Below, piece by piece: positions 51,285 through 59,113 of a DNA stretch of 59,113 nt (positions are counted from its first letter, which is position 1; each line of letters begins with the position of its first letter). Position numbers and translations under genes: made by a program. Source of the DNA: Akkermansiaceae bacterium (GTDB lineage: Bacteria > Verrucomicrobiota > Verrucomicrobiia > Verrucomicrobiales > Akkermansiaceae); NCBI GenBank assembly GCA_026421245.1, contig JAPKDJ010000021.1, positions 1 through 59,113 on the forward strand, given 5' to 3'. The notes below the pieces were generated by a model. It searched no databases and had not been told where the DNA came from. It worked only from the letters and a program-made list of their open reading frames with translations.

Positions 51285-54200
51285 ATGGAACCCATTCTAT
51301 TTCTGATCTTCGCCACTTGGCTTCTCGTTCATCTCTTTCGAACCAGCGACCGAATCAATCGCCTGGAAAATTCCGTCAAATTCTTTCGCGAACATTTGTT
51401 CCAAATGGAGAACCAGTCGGTGAAACCGGTTTTCGATGAAACTGAGACCTCCGAAGTTTCTCAAGATCGCCCTCTCCCCCCGGTGCTTTCCGAACAAGAG
51501 ATCAAAGAGGCTCTCTCTCCGCCACCTCTGCCAATGCCAGAAAGCAAGCCTGGGGAGAAGCTGGCCTCCGAGACGCTTCATCGACATCCCAAGGAAGCAA
51601 AACAAAAAACGGAAGCGACTTCGTTACGGAAACCATCACCACTCGCTCATTCCGCCTTTGAATGGCGACTGCTTCTCGGAAAAGTGAAGCTCTGGCCGCC
51701 CACCGGCCAAAATGCCGAAGCCACCATTGCCGCCTGGTGGCTGGTCCGGATCGGATTGATCATCGGCATCATTGGCGCCGTGTTTTTCGGCGTCCGGATT
51801 GCCGAAGACACCTCACCTCGGCTCCGCCTTGCCGCCTTGGCCGGGATCGCCGCTGGGGTCATCCTTCTCGGGGCGTGGTTGGAAAAGCGATTGGCGGATT
51901 TCGGCCGACTGATCTCGGCAGGCGGGCTCGGTCTGGCATATTTCACTGCTTTCGCCGCGTATGGCGTTCAAGCCACGAAAACCATCGACAATCCCGTCAT
52001 CGGTTTCTTCGTCCAGGCCATCGCAGTCGGCGCGGTTATCGCGTGGAGTCTTTGGAAACGTGACGAGGCCATTGCCGCCATGGCAATGCTGCTCGGATTC
52101 GTGGTCTGCTGGTTTTCGCATCACCATGACCTCGATCATTTCGTCATCACGGGGCTCCTCTTTCTTGCGACGGGCGCTAGCTGTCTGTTTGTGCTTCGGC
52201 GATGGCTCTGGCCTTTTTGCGTCGCCACCGCCGGCTCATGGTTTGGTTTTCTCATTCTCGCGGTCGGTGAATGGCCGAATCCCGGACAGGCGCCCTCTTT
52301 CCCTGTTCTGTTGATTAGCCTAGTTTTTCTGATCACTGTTCTCGAGGCTGCCAATTTTCTGGTTCAACAAAACGCGCCCGATTCAGAGCCCACAAACGCG
52401 CCGCGCTGGCGTCGCTGGCTCGCCATTGCCAACACCACCTTTGCCGTCACCACCGGTTGGCTCGCGGTGCGCCTCGCTTTTCCTGAGAGAATAGAGACGA
52501 CCCAATTGGATGCCTTCTATCTCACCTTTGCGGCGCTTTTCGGAATCTTTGCGGGGTTGCGATTCTGGAAGCATCATCCCATCGCCATCACCGAAACCTT
52601 TTTCCTGAAAGCTGCCGGATTGCTCGCCTTGTTCTTCGTGGCGTGGTTCGATGGCCCAACGCGTTGGCTCTCGCTTACGGTTCAAGTTGTCATCGTCCTC
52701 GTGGCGTGGCGCCGCTCACAGTTGAAACTGATCGAAGTCGGCTTCGGCGCCCTTCTGATCGCTGCTCTCGGAGTCATCTTTCACGATGCCTTCGCATACG
52801 ATCTCCAGGAGGCATGGCAGTTTTTCACGATACGTCATCTTGTTGGCGTGCTCTCCATGACCATCCTGTCAGGTGCGCTCGCCCTGTATGCTCGCTGGTC
52901 GCCGACTTTTGACAAACCACAACGCGATCTCGATCCGCGTGGCGTTTTGCGATTTTTCGGCGCTCTCGCCGTGGGCGGAGGCCTGCTCGCGTTGGTCTTG
53001 CCCGAATTGGCCATCCCCATTCAGGTCGGTCCTATCCTACTGCTTTCCATCGCCTCGCTCATCGTCGCGGCTCCTGCCGCCGTTTTGCGCCGCCTCCCCC
53101 CGGTCGTCGCCGGATTAACGATCCTGGTCCCGGCATTCTTCATCTTTTTCCAGATGCCCGACTCGACTGCCCGCGCGGCGAGTGGTCTCTGGACTGGTGT
53201 CTGGTTTTCTGCCCTCGGTTTCGGACTGGCAGAAATCGTCCTGAGACTCCGGAGAAGCGATTGGGCCCTTGGCAACATCGTGCGATTCATCTTCCACGGA
53301 CTTGGCGTGATCTCCTTAGCCTTGACTCTGGCACGAGCCTTCGACGCCCACGCGTCCTCCCTCCCACTGCTGCTTCCCGTCCTCGGACTCTTTGGTTTTG
53401 CGCTTGCCGGAGCTTGGGCCCTGTTTCGGCAGAGTGCAAACTCCCCAGCGGAGCATCTTTCGAAGAATCCCGGCAGTTCCTGCCTGCTACAGTTGATGTT
53501 GGCTTTCATCATCGGCCTGATGACGGTTTATACCGGAAATGAAGTTCTGGAAGGATCCCCTTATCGCCACTCCTTCCTGGCCCTGGCAGCCGCTTTGCTC
53601 TTTGCCTCAGCTTTGTTCACTCGCAATGCCGTTCCCGCGCTTGCCGGCGGTGTTCCTTTTCTGTCGGCGGTGGCCATGCATTTCGCGCAATTCGATGGAA
53701 ACTCAATTTTCGCTCAGCACTTGTTGGCCGCTATTCTCATCATCGCCGTTTGCCTCGCCACGGCGATCGCGTTGAGACAATCGGTTGTTCTACGCCGCTT
53801 TCCCTCTGTTGTCTGGTTCGATGCCGCGCTGCATGCTATCGGACTTCTGCTGATTCATTGGATCGCGTGCTCCCATCTCGGTTTTTCGGAAATGTTCCTC
53901 GTCGCCGCTCTCATCGCGCTGGCGGTGGTGATCGCCAATCGGCGCTTCCCCTTCCAGGCCCTCGCCGCCGTTTCTGCTCTGATCCTGGTTTTTGCGATTG
54001 TCGGAACGTCTGTCGGAGAACTTGCCCATCGCGACGCAGGTGCTCAATGGCTCTGGTGGCTAAGCGCCTTGGCCATCGGCGGCTGGCTTTGGTTCAGTCA
54101 TTGCTGGTTTCATCTCGGTGAAAACGAAGCCATCACTCCTCCAGTTCGACGTGGACTTTTCATCGCTCATGAAGGGGTCGCCGCCATTGCCTTGTCAGTG

Positions 54201-54812
54201 GCAGGATACCACGCGCTCAACGAACCGTGGCACCTCGTCTCGCTGGCGGGCTTCGGCGTCTGCCTCGCTGCGCTTGGTCGCCGAGGTAGTTTTCCCGCCT
54301 CGAAATGGTGGTCCCTGGCCCCTCTCAGCGTCGCGATCTTTGGCGCCATTCTAGTAATTCTGTTCGCGATTTCCGATCCTCCGCTTCACTCTCTGATCGC
54401 AATTTCCCTCATCGCAGCCCTCGTCGCCGGTCACGGGATCATCCTGATTTGGCGAGAACCAAAAACTTCAAGATCACTTGCCTGGATTCCTGCCCTGATC
54501 GTTCTGATCCTCGTGCTCCCCGCGTATGCCGACGATCATCTCGGTGTGGGTTCCCTCGCCACGGTCTGCTGGGGCATCACGGCCGTGGTCCTGTTCGTGG
54601 CCGGTCTCGTCGCGGGTCTCCGTCCCTACCGGCTGGCCGGTTTGATTGGACTGGGAATCGCCATGATTCGGATGTTTATCGTCGATATCGATGACTCGCT
54701 GTATCGAATCTACGCCTTTTTCGCCATCGCGGCGGTCCTTCTCGGGGTCGGTTATCTCTATCATCGATTCCGTCATTTGATCGAACGACCCGACCCGACG
54801 ACCTCAGAATGA
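51285..54812 (+). CDS. Large DUF2339 polytopic membrane protein
   Basis: 1175 residues. A short N-terminal helix and a charged, Pro-rich segment (about 20-135) are followed by an almost unbroken series of roughly 30 hydrophobic helices to the end. The family mark is the first helical block after WWLVRIGLIIGIIGAVFF and GAWLEKRLADFGRLISAGGL. DUF2339 proteins are found in many bacteria, and their role is unknown; proximity to envelope genes suggests a cell-surface job. The gene stands alone and is not part of the efflux operon. Confidence 0.9.
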   Translation: MEPILFLIFATWLLVHLFRTSDRINRLENSVKFFREHLFQMENQSVKPVFDETETSEVSQDRPLPPVLSEQEIKEALSPPPLPMPESKPGEKLASETLHRHPKEAKQKTEATSLRKPSPLAHSAFEWRLLLGKVKLWPPTGQNAEATIAAWWLVRIGLIIGIIGAVFFGVRIAEDTSPRLRLAALAGIAAGVILLGAWLEKRLADFGRLISAGGLGLAYFTAFAAYGVQATKTIDNPVIGFFVQAIAVGAVIAWSLWKRDEAIAAMAMLLGFVVCWFSHHHDLDHFVITGLLFLATGASCLFVLRRWLWPFCVATAGSWFGFLILAVGEWPNPGQAPSFPVLLISLVFLITVLEAANFLVQQNAPDSEPTNAPRWRRWLAIANTTFAVTTGWLAVRLAFPERIETTQLDAFYLTFAALFGIFAGLRFWKHHPIAITETFFLKAAGLLALFFVAWFDGPTRWLSLTVQVVIVLVAWRRSQLKLIEVGFGALLIAALGVIFHDAFAYDLQEAWQFFTIRHLVGVLSMTILSGALALYARWSPTFDKPQRDLDPRGVLRFFGALAVGGGLLALVLPELAIPIQVGPILLLSIASLIVAAPAAVLRRLPPVVAGLTILVPAFFIFFQMPDSTARAASGLWTGVWFSALGFGLAEIVLRLRRSDWALGNIVRFIFHGLGVISLALTLARAFDAHASSLPLLLPVLGLFGFALAGAWALFRQSANSPAEHLSKNPGSSCLLQLMLAFIIGLMTVYTGNEVLEGSPYRHSFLALAAALLFASALFTRNAVPALAGGVPFLSAVAMHFAQFDGNSIFAQHLLAAILIIAVCLATAIALRQSVVLRRFPSVVWFDAALHAIGLLLIHWIACSHLGFSEMFLVAALIALAVVIANRRFPFQALAAVSALILVFAIVGTSVGELAHRDAGAQWLWWLSALAIGGWLWFSHCWFHLGENEAITPPVRRGLFIAHEGVAAIALSVAGYHALNEPWHLVSLAGFGVCLAALGRRGSFPASKWWSLAPLSVAIFGAILVILFAISDPPLHSLIAISLIAALVAGHGIILIWREPKTSRSLAWIPALIVLILVLPAYADDHLGVGSLATVCWGITAVVLFVAGLVAGLRPYRLAGLIGLGIAMIRMFIVDIDDSLYRIYAFFAIAAVLLGVGYLYHRFRHLIERPDPTTSE

Positions 54813-55102
54813 GTGGGAAAAATCGCAAAGCCGGGGGTAGACATGTCTGGATCTGCTCACCAGCCCAGAGGCGCCCTCCGACGAAGAAACGATTCATGTT
54901 GCCATCAAACGTCTTCGCGCTGCCCTAGCATCTGAGGAAAGACCTAGTCGGCCACAAGAAAGCCTGTCAGCGCTGCAACATCCTTTCGTGATCGATCAAC
55001 TCCGGCTCACCTGTCCGAGGCACGCGATGCCGCCGTCTTGCTACTTCTGGAATGTCAGCAAAACATGAGAGAATGTAAGGTTTACTTTATACCCCTCAGG
55101 AA
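54813..55102. other. Short gene-free stretch with a possible sigma-factor-like fragment
   Basis: A plus-strand frame at about 54865-55065 reads SDEETIHVAIKRLRAALASE. It resembles the helix start of an ECF sigma factor region 4 (the VAVHRLR type), and then degrades. No start codon fits. It may be a remnant; weak. Confidence 0.3.
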
Positions 55103-55558
55103 TTGTGTGCCCCTTACCTTCTGTCGGGGATACTCGACATCGGGAAAACAAATTATGATGAAGATGAAAGTGGAGACGCGAAATATCTGAAAAAGATGGC
55201 CGCTCTAATAGCTGTCTTTTTAGCGCTTCTTGCCGTGCAAACATTCGCGCTCGAACTCTTCGACCTCGGATATTCGGGCAAGATGCTGGCCGCCCTGGCG
55301 CCAACAGTCCCTGTGTTTTGCATGCTTGTTGCGACGGTCAAAAATTATCGAGAAATGGATGAATTCATGCAGCGTGTTCAAGGTGAATCGCTGTTGTGGA
55401 CCATCAATGTCATTTGTTTTCTCTCCTTTGGCTATGGAATGCTGGAAATGGTCTTGGGCGTCGTCCCGCCGATCGGTGTGATATGGATATTACCGGCGGT
55501 TTGCCTAGGATCCGGTCTGATGAATTTTATTCTGATGAGACGCGATCATGCAGAATAA
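55103..55558 (+). CDS. Four-helix membrane protein paired with an XRE regulator (copy 1)
   Basis: Up to 151 residues. The start is unclear: TTG at 55103 opens the longest frame, while the ATG at 55196 (MAALIAVFLALLAVQTFALE) would omit the family's YLKKM segment, so the true start is probably upstream of it. Features are YLKKM, four hydrophobic helices and the conserved VKNYREMDEFMQRVQGESLL between helices 2 and 3. Proteins of this type are regularly encoded with a 60-70-residue HTH protein. Here they overlap by 11 bases. The role is unknown; the membrane protein may hold or silence the regulator. Confidence 0.75.
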   Translation: MCAPYLLSGILDIGKTNYDEDESGDAKYLKKMAALIAVFLALLAVQTFALELFDLGYSGKMLAALAPTVPVFCMLVATVKNYREMDEFMQRVQGESLLWTINVICFLSFGYGMLEMVLGVVPPIGVIWILPAVCLGSGLMNFILMRRDHAE

Positions 55559-55745
55559 ACTACGCGTCCTTCGGGCGGAAAAAAGATGGTCCCAGGCGGA
55601 GCTTGCAGATCGTTTGGGTGTGTCACGGCAAGCTGTCAACGCGGTTGAAACGGGTAGACATGCCCCCTCTCTCACGCTCGCCTTCTCGATCGCCGATGTG
55701 TTTGAGAAAACGATTGAAGACATTTTTGAACCGTCATCACCCCCC
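55296..55745 (+). repeat. Direct repeat, copy 1 (partner at 58447)
   Basis: About 450 bases covering the last two thirds of the membrane protein and the whole XRE gene are repeated in the same direction 3151 bases downstream. By eye nearly nine of ten bases agree, and most differences are in third codon positions. Confidence 0.9.
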
Positions 55746-55748
55746 TAA
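55548..55748 (+). CDS. XRE-family HTH regulator (copy 1)
   Basis: 66 residues, one helix-turn-helix: WSQAELADRLGVSRQAVNAV then ETGRHAPSLTLAFSIADVFE. Small regulators of this YozG/YgzD-like kind act as DNA-binding proteins controlled by a co-encoded membrane protein. Its ATG lies 11 bases inside the end of that gene. A second, closely similar copy is at 58699. Confidence 0.92.
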   Translation: MQNKLRVLRAEKRWSQAELADRLGVSRQAVNAVETGRHAPSLTLAFSIADVFEKTIEDIFEPSSPP

Positions 55749-56194
55749 TCGTTTGTGGAGTGGTAAACGCTTCGGAAGGCGAGATCACTTCTCCTAATTT
55801 GTTGATCAAACCGTCGCGGGAACAAGCCGTCGCCCCCATAAATAGGGCACGTTCGGGAACTTCATTTCATAAAAATGAAGCGAGATTTTCCCATCTCAGC
55901 ATTGTCCACGAACCTTATGAATCCCTTTAAAAGGATACTTGTCCGCCTTGATCTGAGAAAAACTGACCCCATTTCACATTGAAAGCAGGTTACCAGAGGC
56001 GCCCTTTAGATTGGCGAGGTTTGCGTTGCGCAACCCAACTTGCTGCTTGCGGTATTCCGTAAGCCCCGATAGAGCCAATCAACAGGATTAGCTCCATCCG
56101 ACTTCCTCCAATCCTGTCCGGCAGGCCCAGAGAGACGCTGGGGAAAAAAGCAATTCGCTAGAATAACCCAGTCACACTGGAAAATATATCACCT
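55749..56194. other. Spacer between the XRE gene and the methyltransferase
   Basis: It holds a small hairpin (CTTCATTT, 55860-55867, with AAATGAAG, 55873-55880) that may end the first module. It also has a minus-strand small reading frame (55990-56097) and, near 55956-55980, a GACCCCATTTCAC-type sequence of the sort often seen beside REP/transposase remnants. No larger gene is seen. Confidence 0.45.
55990..56097 (-). CDS. Probable 35-residue membrane peptide
   Basis: ATG at 56097 is preceded at good spacing (6 bases) by a strong ribosome site GGAGGA. The product is one hydrophobic helix (MELILLIGSIGAYGIPQAAS) followed by a basic tail (WVAQRKPRQSKGRLW) and TAA. It could be a small membrane toxin or regulator, or the surviving start of a lost gene. 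It has no known family. Confidence 0.4.
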   Translation of the reverse strand: MELILLIGSIGAYGIPQAASWVAQRKPRQSKGRLW

Positions 56195-57025
56195 ATGTCC
56201 AAGTTTGAAAACTACACGAGCACCAGCGAGAACTATGACCTGACCCGGCAGCCGGTCGGTCTGGAGTTAATCTTCGGAGCCTTGGCCTGCGGGTCCCGGC
56301 CCCTCGGCGAACAAACCGTCCTTGATGGCGGATGCGGGACGGGCAACTACCTGCCCGCTCTCGCCGGCAAGGTGGCGCGAGTCGAAGGCGTGGAGCTCAA
56401 CCCGGGAATGCTGGGGACGGCACAGAAAAAGATGGCGAACTATCCGCAGCTGCGGTTGCAACAGGGTTCGATCCTCGAGCTTCCCATTGAAGACAACTCT
56501 TGCGATGGGGTCGTCGTGAACTTCGTGGTCCACCACCTCGAGGATGGTTCCGATGCGAGCTTCACCGCGACACGGAGCGCGGTCGCAGAGTGCCACCGTG
56601 TCCTCGCCCCGGGCGGAACCCTGGTCATTCAAACCTGCTCTGCCGACCAATACCGGCAAGGCTATTGGTATTCCGCGCTCATCCCTTCCGCGATCGACCG
56701 GCTCATCCGGCGCTACATTCCCTTAGACCTATTGGAACAGGGTATGAGCGATGCCGGTTTGAAGCCGGGTGGCCGCTTGGTATCCCTTGACGCAGTGCTC
56801 CAGGGAGAAACTTACCTCGACCCGCTTGGGCCGACACGGAGGGAGTGGCGCGACGGTGACTCAAGCTGGGCCCTCGTCGAGGAGGGGGAAATGGCAGACC
56901 TGATTGCCAAAATCGAGCGAATGGTCGCGGATGGCTCGATGGACGAGTTCCTCGCCGGGCGGGAATTACTCCGCCGACAACGCGGACAAGCGACATTCGT
57001 CATTGGCCGCAAGCCCCAATTGTAG
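56195..57025 (+). CDS. Class I SAM-dependent methyltransferase
   Basis: 276 residues. The SAM-binding glycine loop is TVLDGGCGTGNYLPALAG (about 47-64), with the acidic VEGVELNPGML strand and DNSCDGVVVNFVVHHLEDG. It is a UbiE/Met11-type cytosolic enzyme, and the acceptor is unknown. Its TAG shares one base with the GTG of the next gene, so the two are coupled. The pair lies between the two copies of the membrane/XRE module. Its more GC-rich codons differ in feel from the remnant-rich neighbours. Confidence 0.92.
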   Translation: MSKFENYTSTSENYDLTRQPVGLELIFGALACGSRPLGEQTVLDGGCGTGNYLPALAGKVARVEGVELNPGMLGTAQKKMANYPQLRLQQGSILELPIEDNSCDGVVVNFVVHHLEDGSDASFTATRSAVAECHRVLAPGGTLVIQTCSADQYRQGYWYSALIPSAIDRLIRRYIPLDLLEQGMSDAGLKPGGRLVSLDAVLQGETYLDPLGPTRREWRDGDSSWALVEEGEMADLIAKIERMVADGSMDEFLAGRELLRRQRGQATFVIGRKPQL

Positions 57026-58323
57026 TGGGCACAGAACGCGGAAGAATTACGCAGTGGCTGACGGACTCGCCACGGTGGGTGTTGGTAATTTTTGCCATCG
57101 GCGCGTCTTTCTCGACGTACTTCTGCATGTACGCGTTCCGCAAGCCGTTCTCCGCAGCCCAGTTTGAGGGCCTGTCGTTACTCGGGACCCAAGTCGAACT
57201 GAAGACGGCGTTCGTGATCAGCCAGGTCATCGGATATGCTTTGTCCAAGTATTTGGGCATCAAGATTTGCTCGGAGATGACACGCGGCCGGAGACTCTCC
57301 ATGCTCATCGGCCTGGTGGCGGTGGCCGAGATCGCGCTGCTCTTGTTCGCGGTACTGCCTCCGCAGCTCAAGATTTTTGCCCTCTTCGCCAACGGTCTCC
57401 CACTGGGGATGGTCTGGGGATTGGTGGTCTGGTACCTGGAGGGGCGCCGCACTTCGGAGCTGCTACTCGCGGGCCTTTCGTGTTCCTTTATCCTCGCGAG
57501 CGGCGTTGTGAAGGATGTCGGGCGATGGCTGATGGGGGCACATGGTGTGTCCGAGTTCTGGATGCCTTTTGCCACCGGTCTCATCTTCCTCCTGCCCTTC
57601 GTGGTCTCGACTTTCTTGCTCGATCAGCTCCCCGACCCGGACGACGACGACGAGGCCGAGCGAACCCACCGGGAGCCCATGGACGGAGCAAACCGCATGA
57701 GCTTCCTTAAGCGCTTCTTAGTCCCGCTGGCGATGCTGTTCTTCGCCTACATCTTCCTCACCGCCTACCGCGATTTCAGAGACAACTATGGCGTCGAGAT
57801 TTTCACTGAGCTGGGTTACGGAGAGAAGCCGGGCATTTTTTCGATGAGCGAGATCTGCGTGGCCTTCGGGGTCCTCGTTCCCCTCGCGCTCCTCTTCCTC
57901 ATTCGCGATAATTTTTTCGGGTTGCTCGCGGCATTCGCGCTGATGATCTGCGGCGCCCTCTCGCTCGGGGTTAGCACCCTCTTACTCGATCGCGGCGCAA
58001 TCAGCGGCCTCACCTGGATGATCCTCGTCGGCATTGGCTCCTATCTTGCTTACGTCCCTTACGGCTCGATCCTCTTCGACCGGATCATCGCCAAAACCCA
58101 CGTGATCGGCACGGCGGTCTTTGCCATCTACGTCGCTGACGCCCTCGGTTACACCGGTTCGGTGGCGATTCTCCTTTTCAAAGATCTCGTCGCCAATGAT
58201 GTCACCCGCCTGGAATTTTTCCGCACCTTCACCTACATTCTCTCCGCCGGTTCGGCAGTGCTCATCCTGGCCAGCGCCATTCTCATCCTGAAGAAAGACA
58301 AAACCCGGATTCGACCCTCCTGA
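57025..58323 (+). CDS. DUF5690-like twelve-helix transporter
   Basis: 432 residues from GTG, with about twelve membrane helices in an MFS-like plan. The first helix has STYFCMYAFRKPFSAAQFEG and the second VISQVIGYALSKYLGIKI, both of which I associate with the DUF5690 family. The central cytoplasmic loop is acidic (DPDDDDEAERTHREP). As it is translated with the methyltransferase, export of a methylated product or uptake of its substrate is a reasonable guess. It has not been shown. Confidence 0.8.
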   Translation: MGTERGRITQWLTDSPRWVLVIFAIGASFSTYFCMYAFRKPFSAAQFEGLSLLGTQVELKTAFVISQVIGYALSKYLGIKICSEMTRGRRLSMLIGLVAVAEIALLLFAVLPPQLKIFALFANGLPLGMVWGLVVWYLEGRRTSELLLAGLSCSFILASGVVKDVGRWLMGAHGVSEFWMPFATGLIFLLPFVVSTFLLDQLPDPDDDDEAERTHREPMDGANRMSFLKRFLVPLAMLFFAYIFLTAYRDFRDNYGVEIFTELGYGEKPGIFSMSEICVAFGVLVPLALLFLIRDNFFGLLAAFALMICGALSLGVSTLLLDRGAISGLTWMILVGIGSYLAYVPYGSILFDRIIAKTHVIGTAVFAIYVADALGYTGSVAILLFKDLVANDVTRLEFFRTFTYILSAGSAVLILASAILILKKDKTRIRPS

Positions 58324-58361
58324 ATCACCCGGGCTCAACTTGATCAGACTGAATCGGCTCA

Positions 58362-58709
58362 GTGCGATCCAAGTCGATTCGCCGTGCTGGAATGGGGACC
58401 TTTCTTGCTCTCTATCAACAGGATACGCCTTTCTTTAAGCCGTCCGTGGCGCCGACAGTCCCTGTATTTTGCATGCTTGTTGTGACGGTCAGAAATTATC
58501 GAGAAATGGATGAGTTCATGCAGCGCGTCCAAGGCGAATCGCTGTTGTGGATCATCGGTGTCATTTGTTTCCTCTCCTTTGGCTATGGAATGCTGGAAAT
58601 GGTCCTGGGCGTCGTGCCGCCGATCGGTGTGATCTGGATATTGCCGACCGTCTGCCTGGGATCCGGTCTCATGAATTTTATTCTAATGAGGCGTTATCAT
58701 GCAGAATAA
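58362..58709 (+). pseudogene. Membrane protein of the XRE module, copy 2, N-terminally truncated
   Basis: From 58447 this repeats the copy at 55103 (TVPVFCMLVVTVRNYREMDE and onward to the stop). The first roughly 65 residues of the copy-1 frame, including YLKKM and the first helix, are replaced by an unrelated 28-codon stretch. Two or three helices remain. It probably does not fold as the original, though it might start at an internal ATG (58473). Confidence 0.7.
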
Positions 58710-58896
58710 ACTACGCGTCCTTCGGGCGGAGAAAAAATGGTCCCAGGCGGAGCTTGCAGACCGTTTGGGTGTGTCACGGCAAGCTGTCAACGCGGTTGAA
58801 ACCGGAAAACATGATCCATCTCTCACGCTCGCCTTTTCGATTGCCGATGTCTTTGAAAAAACGATTGAGGACATTTTTGAACCGTCTTCGCTTTCC
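58447..58896 (+). repeat. Direct repeat, copy 2 (partner at 55296)
   Basis: Same orientation and offset by 3151 bases from copy 1. Similarity begins sharply at TGGCGCC and ends within the last codons of the XRE gene. The left edge therefore marks a rearrangement point directly after the DUF5690-like gene. Confidence 0.9.
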
Positions 58897-58899
58897 TAA
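58699..58899 (+). CDS. XRE-family HTH regulator (copy 2)
   Basis: 66 residues, intact, differing from copy 1 at only about six positions (for example GKHDPS for GRHAPS and SSLS for SSPP at the end). The recognition helix SRQAVNAVETG is identical, so both copies should bind the same DNA site. Mostly silent differences suggest selection on the protein after duplication. Confidence 0.92.
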   Translation: MQNKLRVLRAEKKWSQAELADRLGVSRQAVNAVETGKHDPSLTLAFSIADVFEKTIEDIFEPSSLS

Positions 58900-59060
58900 C
58901 CGTTATCGCCCCTCCCGGGCACGCCCGAAGAAAGACATCGAGGAAACTTGATCAACTGCAATTGTCCAAGTAGCCAAAGTGAAGAATGAAGTTCCACATT
59001 TTCCAGAATTCCCCCCAATCAACGGAATTTCCTCTCCATGCCTTGCAACTTAGGGCATCA

Positions 59061-59098
59061 AAAATACGGCGGAGCCGCCCTGAGGACAACTCCGCCGA
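59061..59098 (-). terminator. Terminator of a minus-strand gene beyond the right edge
   Basis: CGGCGGAG (59067-59074) pairs with CTCCGCCG (59090-59097). On the minus strand the stem is followed by TATTTTTG. A gene reading leftwards from outside the window would end here. The 160 bases before it (58900-59060) show nothing. Confidence 0.75.
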
Positions 59099-59113
59099 AA
59101 TGTTTGTCTCGCG

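Noticed and set aside
1-59113. tRNA, rRNA, CRISPR array, intact insertion sequence or prophage
   Set aside because: I looked for tRNA-like TTCGA arms with matching stems, regular short repeats, and transposase or integrase motifs, and found none. A covariance-model scan would settle the RNA part.

Overview
The window looks like chromosomal DNA of a heterotrophic member of the Verrucomicrobiota, or a close relative in the PVC group. The evidence is family content: a planctomycete-type cytochrome protein (PSCyt1/DUF1549/DUF1553) followed by the start of a twin-arginine DUF1501-type gene, SHD1 domains, ThuA, DUF1080 (3-keto-disaccharide hydrolase-like), PhoD, a sulfatase, SGNH hydrolases and a PEP-CTERM-like tail. 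This is inferred from reading the proteins, not from a search. No rRNA, tRNA, CRISPR array, intact transposase or phage gene was recognised.

Layout. 0-8 kb: cytochrome protein, a PQQ-propeller/serine-hydrolase fusion, and an OmpR/EnvZ-type two-component pair. 8-12 kb: gene remnants, a phospholipase D-like protein, and a large redoxin/heme c/copper-monooxygenase-like protein. 12-19 kb: CPBP protease-thiL operon, ThuA, metallophosphoesterase, SHD1-alpha/beta hydrolase, SGNH hydrolase and SprT-like protein. 19-23 kb: molybdenum cofactor operon moaC-(mobA-moaD fusion)-moaE, then a BaiN-type flavoprotein and a DUF1080 protein. 24-34 kb: acetyltransferase, MauE/DoxX-like protein, MFS transporter, hrpA, a Gly-rich RRM protein with a leader hairpin, and a transglutaminase/CBM9 pair. 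34-44 kb: DUF4349 lipoprotein, PhoD, a second redoxin/heme/copper protein, ppnP, sulfatase, SGNH hydrolase and an exported bleomycin-hydrolase-like peptidase. 44-51 kb: a TetR-RND efflux operon (regulator, adaptor, permease, outer membrane factor) with a perfect 16-bp palindrome upstream. 51-55 kb: a giant DUF2339 membrane protein. 55-59 kb: a methyltransferase and a DUF5690-like transporter lying between two diverged copies of a membrane-protein/XRE-regulator module.

Most genes fit secreted or periplasmic catabolism of complex organic matter plus housekeeping. The spaces between genes are unusually rich in dead-gene pieces. At least a dozen can be read, and several keep both the start and the end of the old gene while the middle is gone. 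The strongest candidates for something new are the 3.15-kb duplicated-module locus at the right end, the MobA-MoaD fusion, the propeller/serine-hydrolase fusion, the TetR regulator that lacks its middle, and the 5' leader hairpin of the RRM gene.
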